A DNA stretch of 64,000 bases from Uranotaenia lowii. Taxonomy: Eukaryota > Arthropoda > Insecta > Diptera > Culicidae. Below, piece after piece: positions 44,649 through 54,177 of this stretch; positions within the stretch are counted from its first letter, which is position 1; each line of letters begins with the position of its first letter. The DNA is taken from assembly GCF_029784155.1 (NCBI RefSeq), contig NC_073691.1, positions 132,986,394 to 133,050,393 of the forward strand, read 5' to 3'. A program made the translations under genes and the position numbers. The notes under the pieces were generated by a model. It worked only from the letters and a program-made list of their open reading frames with translations. It was not told the DNA's origin and made no database searches.

Positions 44649-45058
44649 TGTTAAAAACAGCGAAACTTCTCGGAGTTCGTCAAGCACGACTCGACTAAAA
44701 AGATTTATTGTGACATTAGTTCGGTGTTTATAAGATGCTTAAGTTCTACTCACAAATTAGTTTCTGCTTCTAAATATTACCAAGGAGCAATCCTGATAAT
44801 CTCCGCCGCTATTTACTACTTCTCTCTTTCAGAGTTGAAGTGTAGCATGGAAAGAATCGTGTTGTGGATTTTACTAATAGTGCGCAATCAAATATATGAA
44901 TTTATCGGGAAAAACTACAAACTTTATAATGTAAACTTATTGAGCTCAACGTGGAACCTTTATCTTCAACTTCTCTTCTCACTCGTGGTAGACAAAGTGT
45001 CATCCTATGCAGCGACGCCGCGGCCGATCGTTGATCATGGTTGCCAGAATCGTTAACA
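44649..45058 (-). repeat. BEL/Pao 3' LTR
   Basis: 410 bp bounded by TGTTA...TAACA-type ends. A purine-rich tract (GGGTTGGGG in element orientation) lies directly before it at 45059-45067 and should prime plus-strand synthesis. Same sequence as the other LTR. Confidence 0.95.
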
Positions 45059-45078
45059 CCCCAACCCGTAATACCTAG

Positions 45079-47571
45079 TCACTCGGTTTTACTATCATCT
45101 TTTACGTCCAAGAGCGCAACCTTGATTACTGGTCGTTGAAAAATACCATCTGCAGTTCTGACATCCACTTTGTGGACCACACCGTCGCATCCTGGATAAA
45201 CTCGTTCCACGGTTCCGCGCAGCCATCCGTTTCGTACTGATTCGTCGACGATCACTACCAGGTCGCCGATTTGTAATGGACGTACATCGGAGAACCACTT
45301 TGTTCGTCGAGCTATTGTTGGCAAATAACTTTTGATCCAGCATTTCCAGAACCTGTTCGTAAGATGTTGCACTGATTTCCAGTTCGTACGAAGATTAACA
45401 ACGGCATCTATGGGAATTCTAGGAGGCTTATCTCCTTCCGATGAGTTCGGCCATAAAAAGCTGTTGGGTGTAATAACCTCGTCTTCTTGATTCTCCAAAG
45501 ACACAAATGTCAATGGGTGAGAATTGACGATCAATTCCGCTTCAGCTAAAAATGTCTTCAGGCTTTCTTCATCGAGTTTTTCGTTGTAAGATAACGTCTT
45601 AAAAGCTTGTTTGATTGATCGTACCTTTCGCTCCCACACACCACCCATGTGTGGAGCAGAAGGGGGATTGAAATTCCACGCTGTGAATTTGTTGGTGAAC
45701 GATTTTGCTAGTTGGAAATTCAAATTTATGATTTCTTCTTTAAGCTCCCTTGAAGCGCCACGGAAATTTGTGCCGTTATCACTAAATATTTCTTTGGGGG
45801 GTCCGTGTTTTGTTATGAATCTACGTATTGCCATCTTACAGGAGTCCGACGATAGTGTGTGTACCACTTCCAGGTGCACTGCCCTAATGGTGAGGCATGT
45901 GAAGAGTGCCACCCATCGCTTTTCGTTACATCTACCGCGTTTGATTATAACAGGACCGAAATAGTCGATGCCGGTAAAAGTAAATGGGCGAACGAAAGGG
46001 GTTATTCTCGGTTGAGGGAGTGGGGCCATTTTTGGAGCATACGGTTTTACACGATAGACTCGACACCAGCTACACTGTTTTAAAGTTTTCTTAACGGTTG
46101 CTCGCATTTTTGGAATGTAGTACTCTTGTTTGAGTTCGTTGAGGACGGTTTCCGTATTTGCGTGACCGAACTTTTGGTGGAAGCGAAGAATTAGAAGACT
46201 TGTTACATTTCGAAAACTGATTGAGTAGTAGGTTGATTGAGGGTGTATTCGACTATCCATTCGGAGGACACCTTGCTCATCTAGCAGGAGAGACAGCTTT
46301 GCTAATGTGCTGAACCTTCCGATGCACTTCTTTTCTTTGGCTGTTGTACTATGATTTTTACGTATAATCGTTATTTCTTCTTGAAAGACATCACCTTGTA
46401 CAGCTCGCCATATAGCTGCTTCTGCAGCAACGTAATCTGGCTGGCGGAGAAAGACCATACAATAACTTTTACGCCGGTTAAGTCTTTTTACTTTGCAGCT
46501 ATGTACAAAATGGTACAAAAAAGCAAATCTCCTTAATAACTCATTCCATTTAGAGTATTTGGTCAGATCAATAACTGGATCATTTATTACTTTAAGGTGA
46601 AGGTGAACAGTGCGAAGCTCCTCTGAAGTAACATTCAATTGATTTTCACGACGTGGCCATTCCTCCGGAGATCGATAAAGAAACTCAGGTCCTTTGAACC
46701 AAGGACTGTCGGGTTGAAAACTGGGACCATTTCCCCACTTGGTAGCATTATCCGCTATGTTTAAGCTCGACGGCACCCAGTTCCATTCACTAGGTGAAGT
46801 CGACGCTAGAATTTCAGCAACCCTGAATCCCACGAATTGTCGATAGTTTCTGGGATCGGATTGCAGCCAGGATAGGACAGTTGAGGAATCGCTCCAAAAG
46901 AATTTTTGCGTTATTTTCAAAGAATGATTATCGTCAATTGTATTAGACAGTCGGGTGCCGATCACAGCAGCACAGAGTTCATTACGTGGTATAGACTGAG
47001 GGCGCAGCGGTGTAACTTTTGATTTCGCAGACACTAATACATAACGTGGGCCGTTTGAATCGACAATTCGAAAGTACGCAACGGCACAATACGCTAGCTC
47101 GCTTGCGTCAACGAAAACGTGTAGCTGCAGCTCGTCATAACTGCCGGGATTGTAAAGAGGAAAATAGCAGCGAGGAATCCTTACGTGGTCCAGGTTGGCT
47201 GTTAAGCTAATCCAGCGTTGCCACTGTTTATACTCCTCATCAAGAATTGCCTCGTCCCAATCAATTTTAGAGCGCCAGATGTCCTGTATCATTATTTTCC
47301 CATGTATGGTGTATGAGGAAACGATTCCAAGAGGGTCAAACAAACTCATCACTACTTGTAGTACTTGACGTTTGGTTGGTCTAAGTTCCCCACAGAGTAA
47401 TGGTTGGAGATCAGAGCGAAAATTGGCCGCAAATGTAAAAACATCTTCATTAGAGGACCAAGTCATACCCAAAACTCGTTCTGCAACAGTAGATTTGTCG
47501 AGGGAAAATGTTTGATTTCTTTTTCTGCCACCCCAACCCGTTTTAGAACGTGTTGGGAATTTGATTGCCAC
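45079..47571 (-). pseudogene. BEL/Pao pol, C-terminal part: RNase H, integrase (frame-shifted)
   Basis: This frame holds the end of pol: STVAERVLGMTW (RT connection region), RNase H-like segment (HVFVDASELAYCAVAYF; NELCAAVIGTRL; FWSDSSTVLSWL), then integrase with the HHCC zinc region (HQKFGHANTE ... CSWC), the D-D-E core (GIDYFGPV; FSDNGTNF; GGVWERKVRSIKQ) and a C-terminal chromatin-binding-like region (WFSDVRPLQIGDLVVIVDE). Coding similarity begins at about 47508, so the first 20 or so codons of the open frame are out of phase. It needs a frame change near 47505-47508, in a run of four T (element strand), to join the upstream ORF. Whether that is a mutation, assembly error or programmed shift is not known. 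Confidence 0.85.
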
Positions 47572-50500
47572 CCAGGGATTTCGAACCCTGCAGCATTATT
47601 CACCAGACTTACATCTTTGGCCAGCTGAATCGCCTCTTGGATGGTGTCTCGGCTAGCTAAAAAATCATCGACATACGTGTTGTTTATAATCGCATTCGCA
47701 GCTTCAGGAAATTGATTAAGGTGTTCGGTAGCGTTTTTGTTCTTGACAAACTGTGCAGAACATGGGGAGCAAGTTGCCCCAAACGTAGCGACGTCCATAA
47801 TAAATATTTCGGGCGGACTTTTCGGGTCACGCCTATACAGAAATCTTTGGGCATGTCGATCCTCAGGTCGGATGAGGAGCTGATGGAACATCTGACGAAT
47901 ATCCCCGGCTATTGCGAATTGCCGTTCCCTGAATTTGCTCAGCACAGAGAGAAGCGGGGTGAGCAGATCTGGCCCCTTGAGAAGTTTTGAGTTCAGAGAA
48001 ACGTCTCCAACGCGTGCGGCTGCATCCCAAACTACTCGTACTTTTGACGGTTTTCTCGGATTACGAACAATATTGATAGGTAGATACCACACTTTTCGGG
48101 GGTCGGTGGTTTCTATTTCAACAGTAGTCGCTCTGTGAGCATAGCCACGTTCAACATACTCCGATATTTGTTGATCGACGTTCTTTTTAAGATCAGGATC
48201 CTGCATAAGTCTACGTGCTAAACAGACTGATCGACGATCGGCCATCCGGTAACTATCAGGAAAAACAATAGAATCACACTTCCACAGTAAGCCAGTTTGG
48301 AATCTACCTGATGGCGTGCGAGTGGTGGTTTCCTCAAGAATTCTTCTAGCACGAATATCGTCTTCCGATTCTGGCACTGTTAGGTTAGACACTCCAGAAT
48401 GCTCAGTGTCAAAGAAATTTTGAACTAAATTATGAAGTTCGTGATCTTTCGAACAACTGCATACGTGGACTAAAGCTTTGCCTTCGAGATTCAAATTTCT
48501 GCTTCCGCCAAATATCATCCAACCCAAACGTGACTTCGCTGCAATGGGTTCGTCAGCATTTCCTTCTCGTTTTGCCAGGATGAGGTTTAACTTGGCGTTG
48601 TCGATTCCGATTAGAATACGTGGTGTTGCAAAATCGTAACTATCAATTGGAAGCCCACGGAGGTATGGGAACTGATTCGAAATTTGGCAGTAGTTCAAAC
48701 TTTGACGGGGTAATTCCAGGCGATTTATAGTGTGCACATTGGTCAAAACGTGTTTGGTTTGATTCCTTTTCCCAGAAAGCGCAAACTGAACTTTTCGTGA
48801 CGTAGATTCGATACGCGTAACGTCGCTAGTCCATTTAAGGCAGAGTGGACTTTCTTCTCCGACGATACCGAGTTCATCTGCTAAGCCATCTTCTACGAGG
48901 GTAACATCTGACCCGTCATCAAGAAAGGCAAACGTTGACACAGATTTTCCGTTTGCGTGCACAGTAACCGGTAAAATTTTAAAAAGCGTTGAGTTCTGCC
49001 TCGAATGATTGTGCGTGGCAACAGTTGCGAATTCGTTCGATCCATTTTCCTGATGTGATTCGATTTCTTCTGGATGCAGTAGCTTATGATGAGCTTCTCT
49101 ACAGCCACCTACTCCACATGGTTGCTTGGTGCGACAGGTCCATTTTCCGTGAGGCACGAGACAGCGGTGACACATCCCATTTTCTTCAACGAGTTTAAGT
49201 TTACTCTGAAGGGTCATTCCATGAAAGATTCTACAAAAACGGATCTTGTGATCAACGCTATGACATGCTAGGCATGGTTTTTGATCAGTTTTGATTCTAT
49301 CAGGATCCGAAGAAATATCGGATGAATCATTCGAATGAGCGTTCAGGTAACCGGTTCTTTCTTTACCTTTATTCCGCTTAGCAACTTCCTCGTTTGAGCA
49401 GTGATCGCTTGGCATAGCTACTTGACAAGCTGCGCTGCGAAGTGTGGTCACAAAGTTGCTAAACGCTTCGAGTGGCTTTGGCTTTGGTATGAAAGCTAAA
49501 TGGATACCCCATTGTAGACGTAGGTCAGGAGGAAGCTTGAAAACTAGCTCAGATAACATCGACGGATTGTCTAAATGCGAATGAAGATTGGCCGATTGCA
49601 TGTAAGTGACTAAATTTCGAACCTCTCTACCAAAAGTCACTAGTGAATCTAATTTATTGATACTCAGCTGAGTTGTTTTACGAATCCTTGCAAGAAGACA
49701 GTGAACTAACTGATCAGGCCGTCCGCACTCAGTACTGAGGATGTTGATGATTTCAGGAATGGCTTCCGGAAGAGTGAGAATACTACGAACTTTCTCCCTA
49801 GCATACCCTGTCAGGCTTCTCTGTAATCTGGCAAGGTTTTCATCTGGTTGGATGCCACAGAGTGCAGTAGTTGATTCGAAGGCGTTTAGAAACATAGGCC
49901 ACTCCAGAGGATCTCCTGAGAACGTTGGTAGTTCTTTAGATACAACTTGGCGCGCTGCAAGTTGTTGCGCGGTGATGGATCTGTAGAAAGTTGAAGGCTG
50001 TCCAATTGGATTGGTGAGATTCTTAACGGGATCGATGATCGTTTCTCCTTGAATGGCGTTTTCAAACTGTTCTCGATTACAACACACATTCCTGGGAGTA
50101 AACTGTTCCATGTTCGCTGGATTTATGTTGTCATCTATAATCGAAACTGCATTCGTAACAGGCTGTTTATTCACTTGAACGTAATCCGGAAACAGGGTTT
50201 TCTTCTTTGTGCCCTGTGGAATTTGTTGAAGCATCTCTCTCGGATTTCTACAAGCATTTGCAGCGTGCAGTTGTTGATCCTGTGTTCCACAAGGACGTAA
50301 CGAATTTCTTGGTACAGCGTCAGAAGAGCACATAGCAATTCTCGATGGCTGAGCATGAACGTCGTGTTGAATTGGTGTCGATGTTTGATGTCGGGGTAGA
50401 GCTTCTTGGATATTAGGGGCGAAGGTATACTGATGTTGACGCACCCAATTCGCTACCTTTCCGCGATTTTCTACTCCGAGACTTTTGACACTTTTTTCAT

Positions 50501-50996
50501 CTCCATCTTCGTTGGCTATTTCTGCTTCAATCTCGTGTCGCTGTGTTAGGAATTGGCGTTCTCTGTCGGCTTTTTCCCTAGAGATTCGATCTTCGAGCTC
50601 TTTTTGTTCCTGAAGCTGTTTCAAACGAAGTCGTGCGCTGGATGACGTCGACAATACTGATCCGGTTTTAGAGTGCTTAGTGGCTGCTACATAGGTGCTA
50701 GTGCTATCATCCGAGATCACTGTAATTCTATTTCCCGAATCCACATTCAACATTACTTGCATTTTTTGGCTTCCGGTTGCTAAAGCTGAGCTTTTCGGGG
50801 CTAAAACACAGTTGATACACAGCCAACTACGGTTCTCAATCGAGGCATCTACACCGGCACAGTCGAAGTGCCACCATCCGTTGCAAGCATCGCAGGCTAC
50901 CATAGTCTTAGCCGAATCCGGACGCTTACATGATCCACAATTATGCGATTCCTCCAAAGTCGTGGCATTTTGGATATTATCAGGATTCGTGTTCAT
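47463..50996 (-). CDS. BEL/Pao Gag-protease-RT polyprotein with N-terminal PHD finger
   Basis: An open 1177-codon frame. Residues 20-63 form a PHD finger (C20, C23, C35, C38, H43, C46, C60, C63; DACNGWWHFDC), followed by a coiled coil (about 130-175), the Gag core and Cys/His knuckles (about 570-640; CLACHSVDH, CHRCLVPHGKWTC). A retropepsin motif reads FLDDGSDVTLV (about 700). The RT runs from about 940 (VRVVWDAAARV; AIAGDIRQMFHQL; YVDD at about 1110). The tail after about residue 1160 is out of phase with the family. The PHD finger may read histone marks to direct integration or tether Gag, which is inference. The ATG lies only 20 nt after the 5' LTR. Confidence 0.9.
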   Translation of the reverse strand: MNTNPDNIQNATTLEESHNCGSCKRPDSAKTMVACDACNGWWHFDCAGVDASIENRSWLCINCVLAPKSSALATGSQKMQVMLNVDSGNRITVISDDSTSTYVAATKHSKTGSVLSTSSSARLRLKQLQEQKELEDRISREKADRERQFLTQRHEIEAEIANEDGDEKSVKSLGVENRGKVANWVRQHQYTFAPNIQEALPRHQTSTPIQHDVHAQPSRIAMCSSDAVPRNSLRPCGTQDQQLHAANACRNPREMLQQIPQGTKKKTLFPDYVQVNKQPVTNAVSIIDDNINPANMEQFTPRNVCCNREQFENAIQGETIIDPVKNLTNPIGQPSTFYRSITAQQLAARQVVSKELPTFSGDPLEWPMFLNAFESTTALCGIQPDENLARLQRSLTGYAREKVRSILTLPEAIPEIINILSTECGRPDQLVHCLLARIRKTTQLSINKLDSLVTFGREVRNLVTYMQSANLHSHLDNPSMLSELVFKLPPDLRLQWGIHLAFIPKPKPLEAFSNFVTTLRSAACQVAMPSDHCSNEEVAKRNKGKERTGYLNAHSNDSSDISSDPDRIKTDQKPCLACHSVDHKIRFCRIFHGMTLQSKLKLVEENGMCHRCLVPHGKWTCRTKQPCGVGGCREAHHKLLHPEEIESHQENGSNEFATVATHNHSRQNSTLFKILPVTVHANGKSVSTFAFLDDGSDVTLVEDGLADELGIVGEESPLCLKWTSDVTRIESTSRKVQFALSGKRNQTKHVLTNVHTINRLELPRQSLNYCQISNQFPYLRGLPIDSYDFATPRILIGIDNAKLNLILAKREGNADEPIAAKSRLGWMIFGGSRNLNLEGKALVHVCSCSKDHELHNLVQNFFDTEHSGVSNLTVPESEDDIRARRILEETTTRTPSGRFQTGLLWKCDSIVFPDSYRMADRRSVCLARRLMQDPDLKKNVDQQISEYVERGYAHRATTVEIETTDPRKVWYLPINIVRNPRKPSKVRVVWDAAARVGDVSLNSKLLKGPDLLTPLLSVLSKFRERQFAIAGDIRQMFHQLLIRPEDRHAQRFLYRRDPKSPPEIFIMDVATFGATCSPCSAQFVKNKNATEHLNQFPEAANAIINNTYVDDFLASRDTIQEAIQLAKDVSLVNNAAGFEIPGWQSNSQHVLKRVGVAEKEIKHFPSTNLLLQNEFWV

Positions 50997-51016
50997 CTCG
51001 TAGTAATTTTCAAGAA
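50997..51016 (-). other. Very short BEL/Pao leader between LTR and gag
   Basis: Only 20 nt separate the 5' LTR from the gag ATG. The primer-binding site must lie here or overlap gag. I could not match the sequence to a tRNA 3' end with confidence. Confidence 0.5.
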
Positions 51017-51426
51017 TGTTAAAAACAGCGAAACTTCTCGGAGTTCGTCAAGCACGACTCGACTAAAAAGATTTATTGTGACATTAGTTCGGTGTTTATA
51101 AGATGCTTAAGTTCTACTCACAAATTAGTTTCTGCTTCTAAATATTACCAAGGAGCAATCCTGATAATCTCCGCCGCTATTTACTACTTCTCTCTTTCAG
51201 AGTTGAAGTGTAGCATGGAAAGAATCGTGTTGTGGATTTTACTAATAGTGCGCAATCAAATATATGAATTTATCGGGAAAAACTACAAACTTTATAATGT
51301 AAACTTATTGAGCTCAACGTGGAACCTTTATCTTCAACTTCTCTTCTCACTCGTGGTAGACAAAGTGTCATCCTATGCAGCGACGCCGCGGCCGATCGTT
51401 GATCATGGTTGCCAGAATCGTTAACA
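51017..51426 (-). repeat. BEL/Pao 5' LTR
   Basis: 410 bp, same sequence as the LTR at 44649-45058. It should carry the promoter of the element, reading leftwards. A 110-codon ORF on the opposite strand appears in both LTRs and is not considered coding. Confidence 0.95.
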
Positions 51427-51431
51427 CAGCC

Positions 51432-52905
51432 ACTACCGCTATTCAAACCGAACGACTATTAATTTTCTTCAACAGGGAAAATTTTGCGGAATATTACGCG
51501 TAAGATAAAAAAGGATGAACTATAAAAAGCACGACAGATAACTTTTGGCAGCTGAACTTCGTTATTGCTTTGTTTGATGGATCTACGATTCACCGTTTAG
51601 TGCCAAATGCATCGAGTATATTTTCAAAGGGGATGGAAATTAAAAGCAACATGAGATAGAAACAAAGAAAGAAAGAACATAAGCCGTAAATATCATAAAT
51701 TTCTCGAAAAAGATACAACGGCCCTGATAGGACTTGAACCCGCAATTTCCGCTTCAGAACAACGGAGCCGTTTTCACCACGATGAACGTGACAAAATATA
51801 TAGGCTTTAGCACGCGTACATGTCGAGTTCCATCGGTCGACTGCTGGATCTCCTCGATACACTCCATGTATATATCTCGCATGTGTTCTATGCCCACTAT
51901 AGATCCCACGGGTACAATAACACAAGGTGATATCCTAAGCAATCAAAGTTCTATAAAGAGGTACCATAGAAGCTTAATCAGCTTCTACAGGTGTTCCTGG
52001 AGAATGCTCATCAGCCTAAAATTTAAGTAACTAATTAAAGCTACTTTGAAGTTCATTTCAGCGGCTAAGAGAATGCTATTCATCCTCTAGGAGAACGCAT
52101 AGAACCTTCTAACGGTCGAAAAAAATTGAGATCCTTAATTGACTTATTTGGAGGCGCTGAATTCAACTGGCTACTGGTTTTCTTTCTATTAGTTTTTGTT
52201 TTCGGAATAACTTTTGAAAATAGGTTAAAACTCCTGCAACTTTTCGAGAAGAAATTGAGTTTCCACGTGATAACTTCTTTTAATAACTTTTTTGCCTGAT
52301 AAGATACAAAAGCGTCGAGATCTGGTGTTATCACGAATTAACATATTGGCCATAAATCGATTATCTGGGACCAGTTTTTGGAAAAACTGTCCCAGATAGT
52401 AGTTTTTTTTTATCGAGATAACACCAGATGTCGACGTTTTATTCATTTTCAAGCCATTTGGCATCAAAATAAAAATTTCGAGGGGTTGATAAACCGAAAC
52501 TTTGATGAACTATGTATATCAAATACGATTGAGCTGAAATTTTTGCACAGTTCAGTTTTTTTAGGCGATGTTATCAGAAATCGATCACGAATTTTCTCCA
52601 ATATATCCGTTGCTACCCTACTTTACATAAAGTGATCGGCAGAAAAAAAAATGGATCTCCCTTTCAAATCTTAAAATAACGATATTTTCTGATTTTTAAA
52701 TCTTTTCAAATTGAAGAGTTCATTGAAAAACTGATAATTCCAAAATTATTTTACCACTTAATATTTTTTATATTTCTTTTCTTATCTCAGTAGTAACCAG
52801 TTTACTAAATTGCATAAGGGAGTATGAAAAATCCATTTCTTGGTTATTTAATAAAAACGATAAAAACAAATAATCATCTGTTTAAATTACAATTCGATAA
52901 ACTTA
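51432..52905. other. Intergenic stretch with repeat fragments
   Basis: 51960-52110 is a relative of the MITE body at 43430-43560 (TTAATCAGCTTCTAC, AGAATGCTCATCAGCC). An inverted repeat AGATCTGGTGTTATC / GATAACACCAGATG lies around 52318-52432. No gene is supported. Confidence 0.45.
51718..51782 (-). repeat. tRNA-like segment lacking a D arm
   Basis: The minus strand reads AACGGCTC ... CCGTTGTTCTGAAGCGG ... GCGGGTTCAAGTCC ... GGGCCGTT. Acceptor-like ends pair, an anticodon-like arm and a B box are present, but the D arm is absent. Probably a tRNA-derived repeat, not a functional tRNA. Confidence 0.4.
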
Positions 52906-52913
52906 CTTCTAAG

Positions 52914-53805
52914 CAGAGATGTTAAAATCGCGAGTCTTCATACTCGCACTTTGCCCTTCTTTGCAGAACGATTTTATTTCGTTAAGCGGGCCATAGACTA
53001 CACAAATTGGCCTGTACAAATTCGATGTTTCCACGACGATTGTATGATCTATGCTCGCCCATACACTATACAAACATATTTCACGCGAACACAAATGATT
53101 GCTGGCGAAAACAGCAACAGCAACAAAAAAAACCATCTCCACCCCGGCTGGGAGAATGTTTTGTACAAAATATTTCGATCCCGACCGATTTTACTCCAAC
53201 CGTTTGGGCGCTCATTCAAGCAGTGCCATACACTATGCAAATCGTGCTCACAGCGACAAAATTTCATCGAATTTCATCGCATTTGTACAAATGTTGTGTA
53301 GTCTATGGCCCGCTTTAAACTCAAACTGCAATGATGCTATCGATAGTTCAGTTCGGAAAGCATCAGGAAGGAAGCTTCGGGTAAACTCGGCAGGAGTAAA
53401 CAGCAATCGGGGGAAACATCAGCGAAACGAACGTACAGTTCTGAAAAAATCGTTTTCGTTCGGCAGCCGAACACATCAATCGGACAACGCATGGGGGCGT
53501 GGCTAAAAGTGATAGATACAAGGGAACGGGAAACGAGCGAGAGAAGAGTGCGAGGAATGTTAACTCGGTCCGTCGGGCAACGATCGCTCGTGTGCATTCG
53601 TGTACGGTCAGCTTCGTTCTGTTGTTTCGTTGTAGTGATTTTATTCCTGCGAGGCATGGAAAACATCAATGCAAAACTGTTTTCTTCGTTTTGTGCACAT
53701 TGATGTGATGATTGAAACGAAGATGAAATCAATCTGCAAATAGCAAGTTAAACTCGGAAGAAATCAGCCGAATGATTCTTTCCGAGGCGAGTTTACGCAT
53801 CTCTG
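52914..53805. mobile_element. Non-autonomous hAT element with 8-bp target duplication
   Basis: CTTCTAAG at 52906-52913 is repeated exactly at 53806-53813. The ends are CAGAGATGTTAAAATCGCG and (reverse complement) CAGAGATGCGTAAACTCGCC, the CAGNG-type terminus of hAT elements. The 892 bp contain no transposase. The interior from 53320 to 53790 includes overlapping small ORFs and promoter-like sequence; a TTAA-flanked MITE is nested at 52986-53314. Confidence 0.85.
52986..53314. mobile_element. TTAA-flanked MITE inside the hAT element
   Basis: TTAA at 52982-52985 and 53315-53318 flanks inverted ends GCGGGCCATAGACTACACAA and (reverse complement) AGCGGGCCATAGACTACACA. TTAA targeting is typical of piggyBac (also Kolobok). 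Sub-terminal CATACACTAT/ATAGTGTATGG-type repeats are present. No coding. Confidence 0.8.
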
Positions 53806-54177
53806 CTTCTAAGGAAGATTAGTGCGTTTGACTGGATTGCCAATGTGGAATCCTGTTCTGGATCTGGTTCATACTGGCTCAGTTTGCGAATGTCCAGCCT
53901 CAAGCGAATTACATTTTTCTTGAATTTTCTCTAGCAATAGAAAACGAAATAACTAACATTTCACAACAGTTTGGTTATTTAATTTATTTTAAACATGGAT
54001 TAGAATGGATTAAAAAAAGGGTGTTAGTCTGCTCTTGTTGATTAGCCGCAAATCTAGCTTCGTCCATTGCAATGTCCAGCATCGTTCGGTTCGTTTCGAA
54101 TTTCCACCAAAGCTGGCGGCTGTCCCCTTCCGTCGTTTCTTCTCAGCTGCTGGTCCATGAGTTCAGCCGTCCGTACG

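Larger units (their letters stand above)
44649..51426 (-). mobile_element. BEL/Pao LTR retrotransposon, nearly intact
   Basis: A 6.8-kb element in minus orientation: 410-bp LTRs at 44649-45058 and 51017-51426, 5-bp target duplication CAGCC at 44644-44648 and 51427-51431, gag-pol between. As read, the two LTRs show no differences, so the insertion is very recent. One frame change splits pol. Domain order (gag, protease, RT, RNase H, integrase) and the RT motif YVDD fit BEL/Pao. Confidence 0.95.

Noticed and set aside
44724..51424. Identical 110-codon ORFs in both BEL/Pao LTRs
   Set aside because: They lie antisense within the LTR repeats; the identity reflects the identical LTRs, not a gene.
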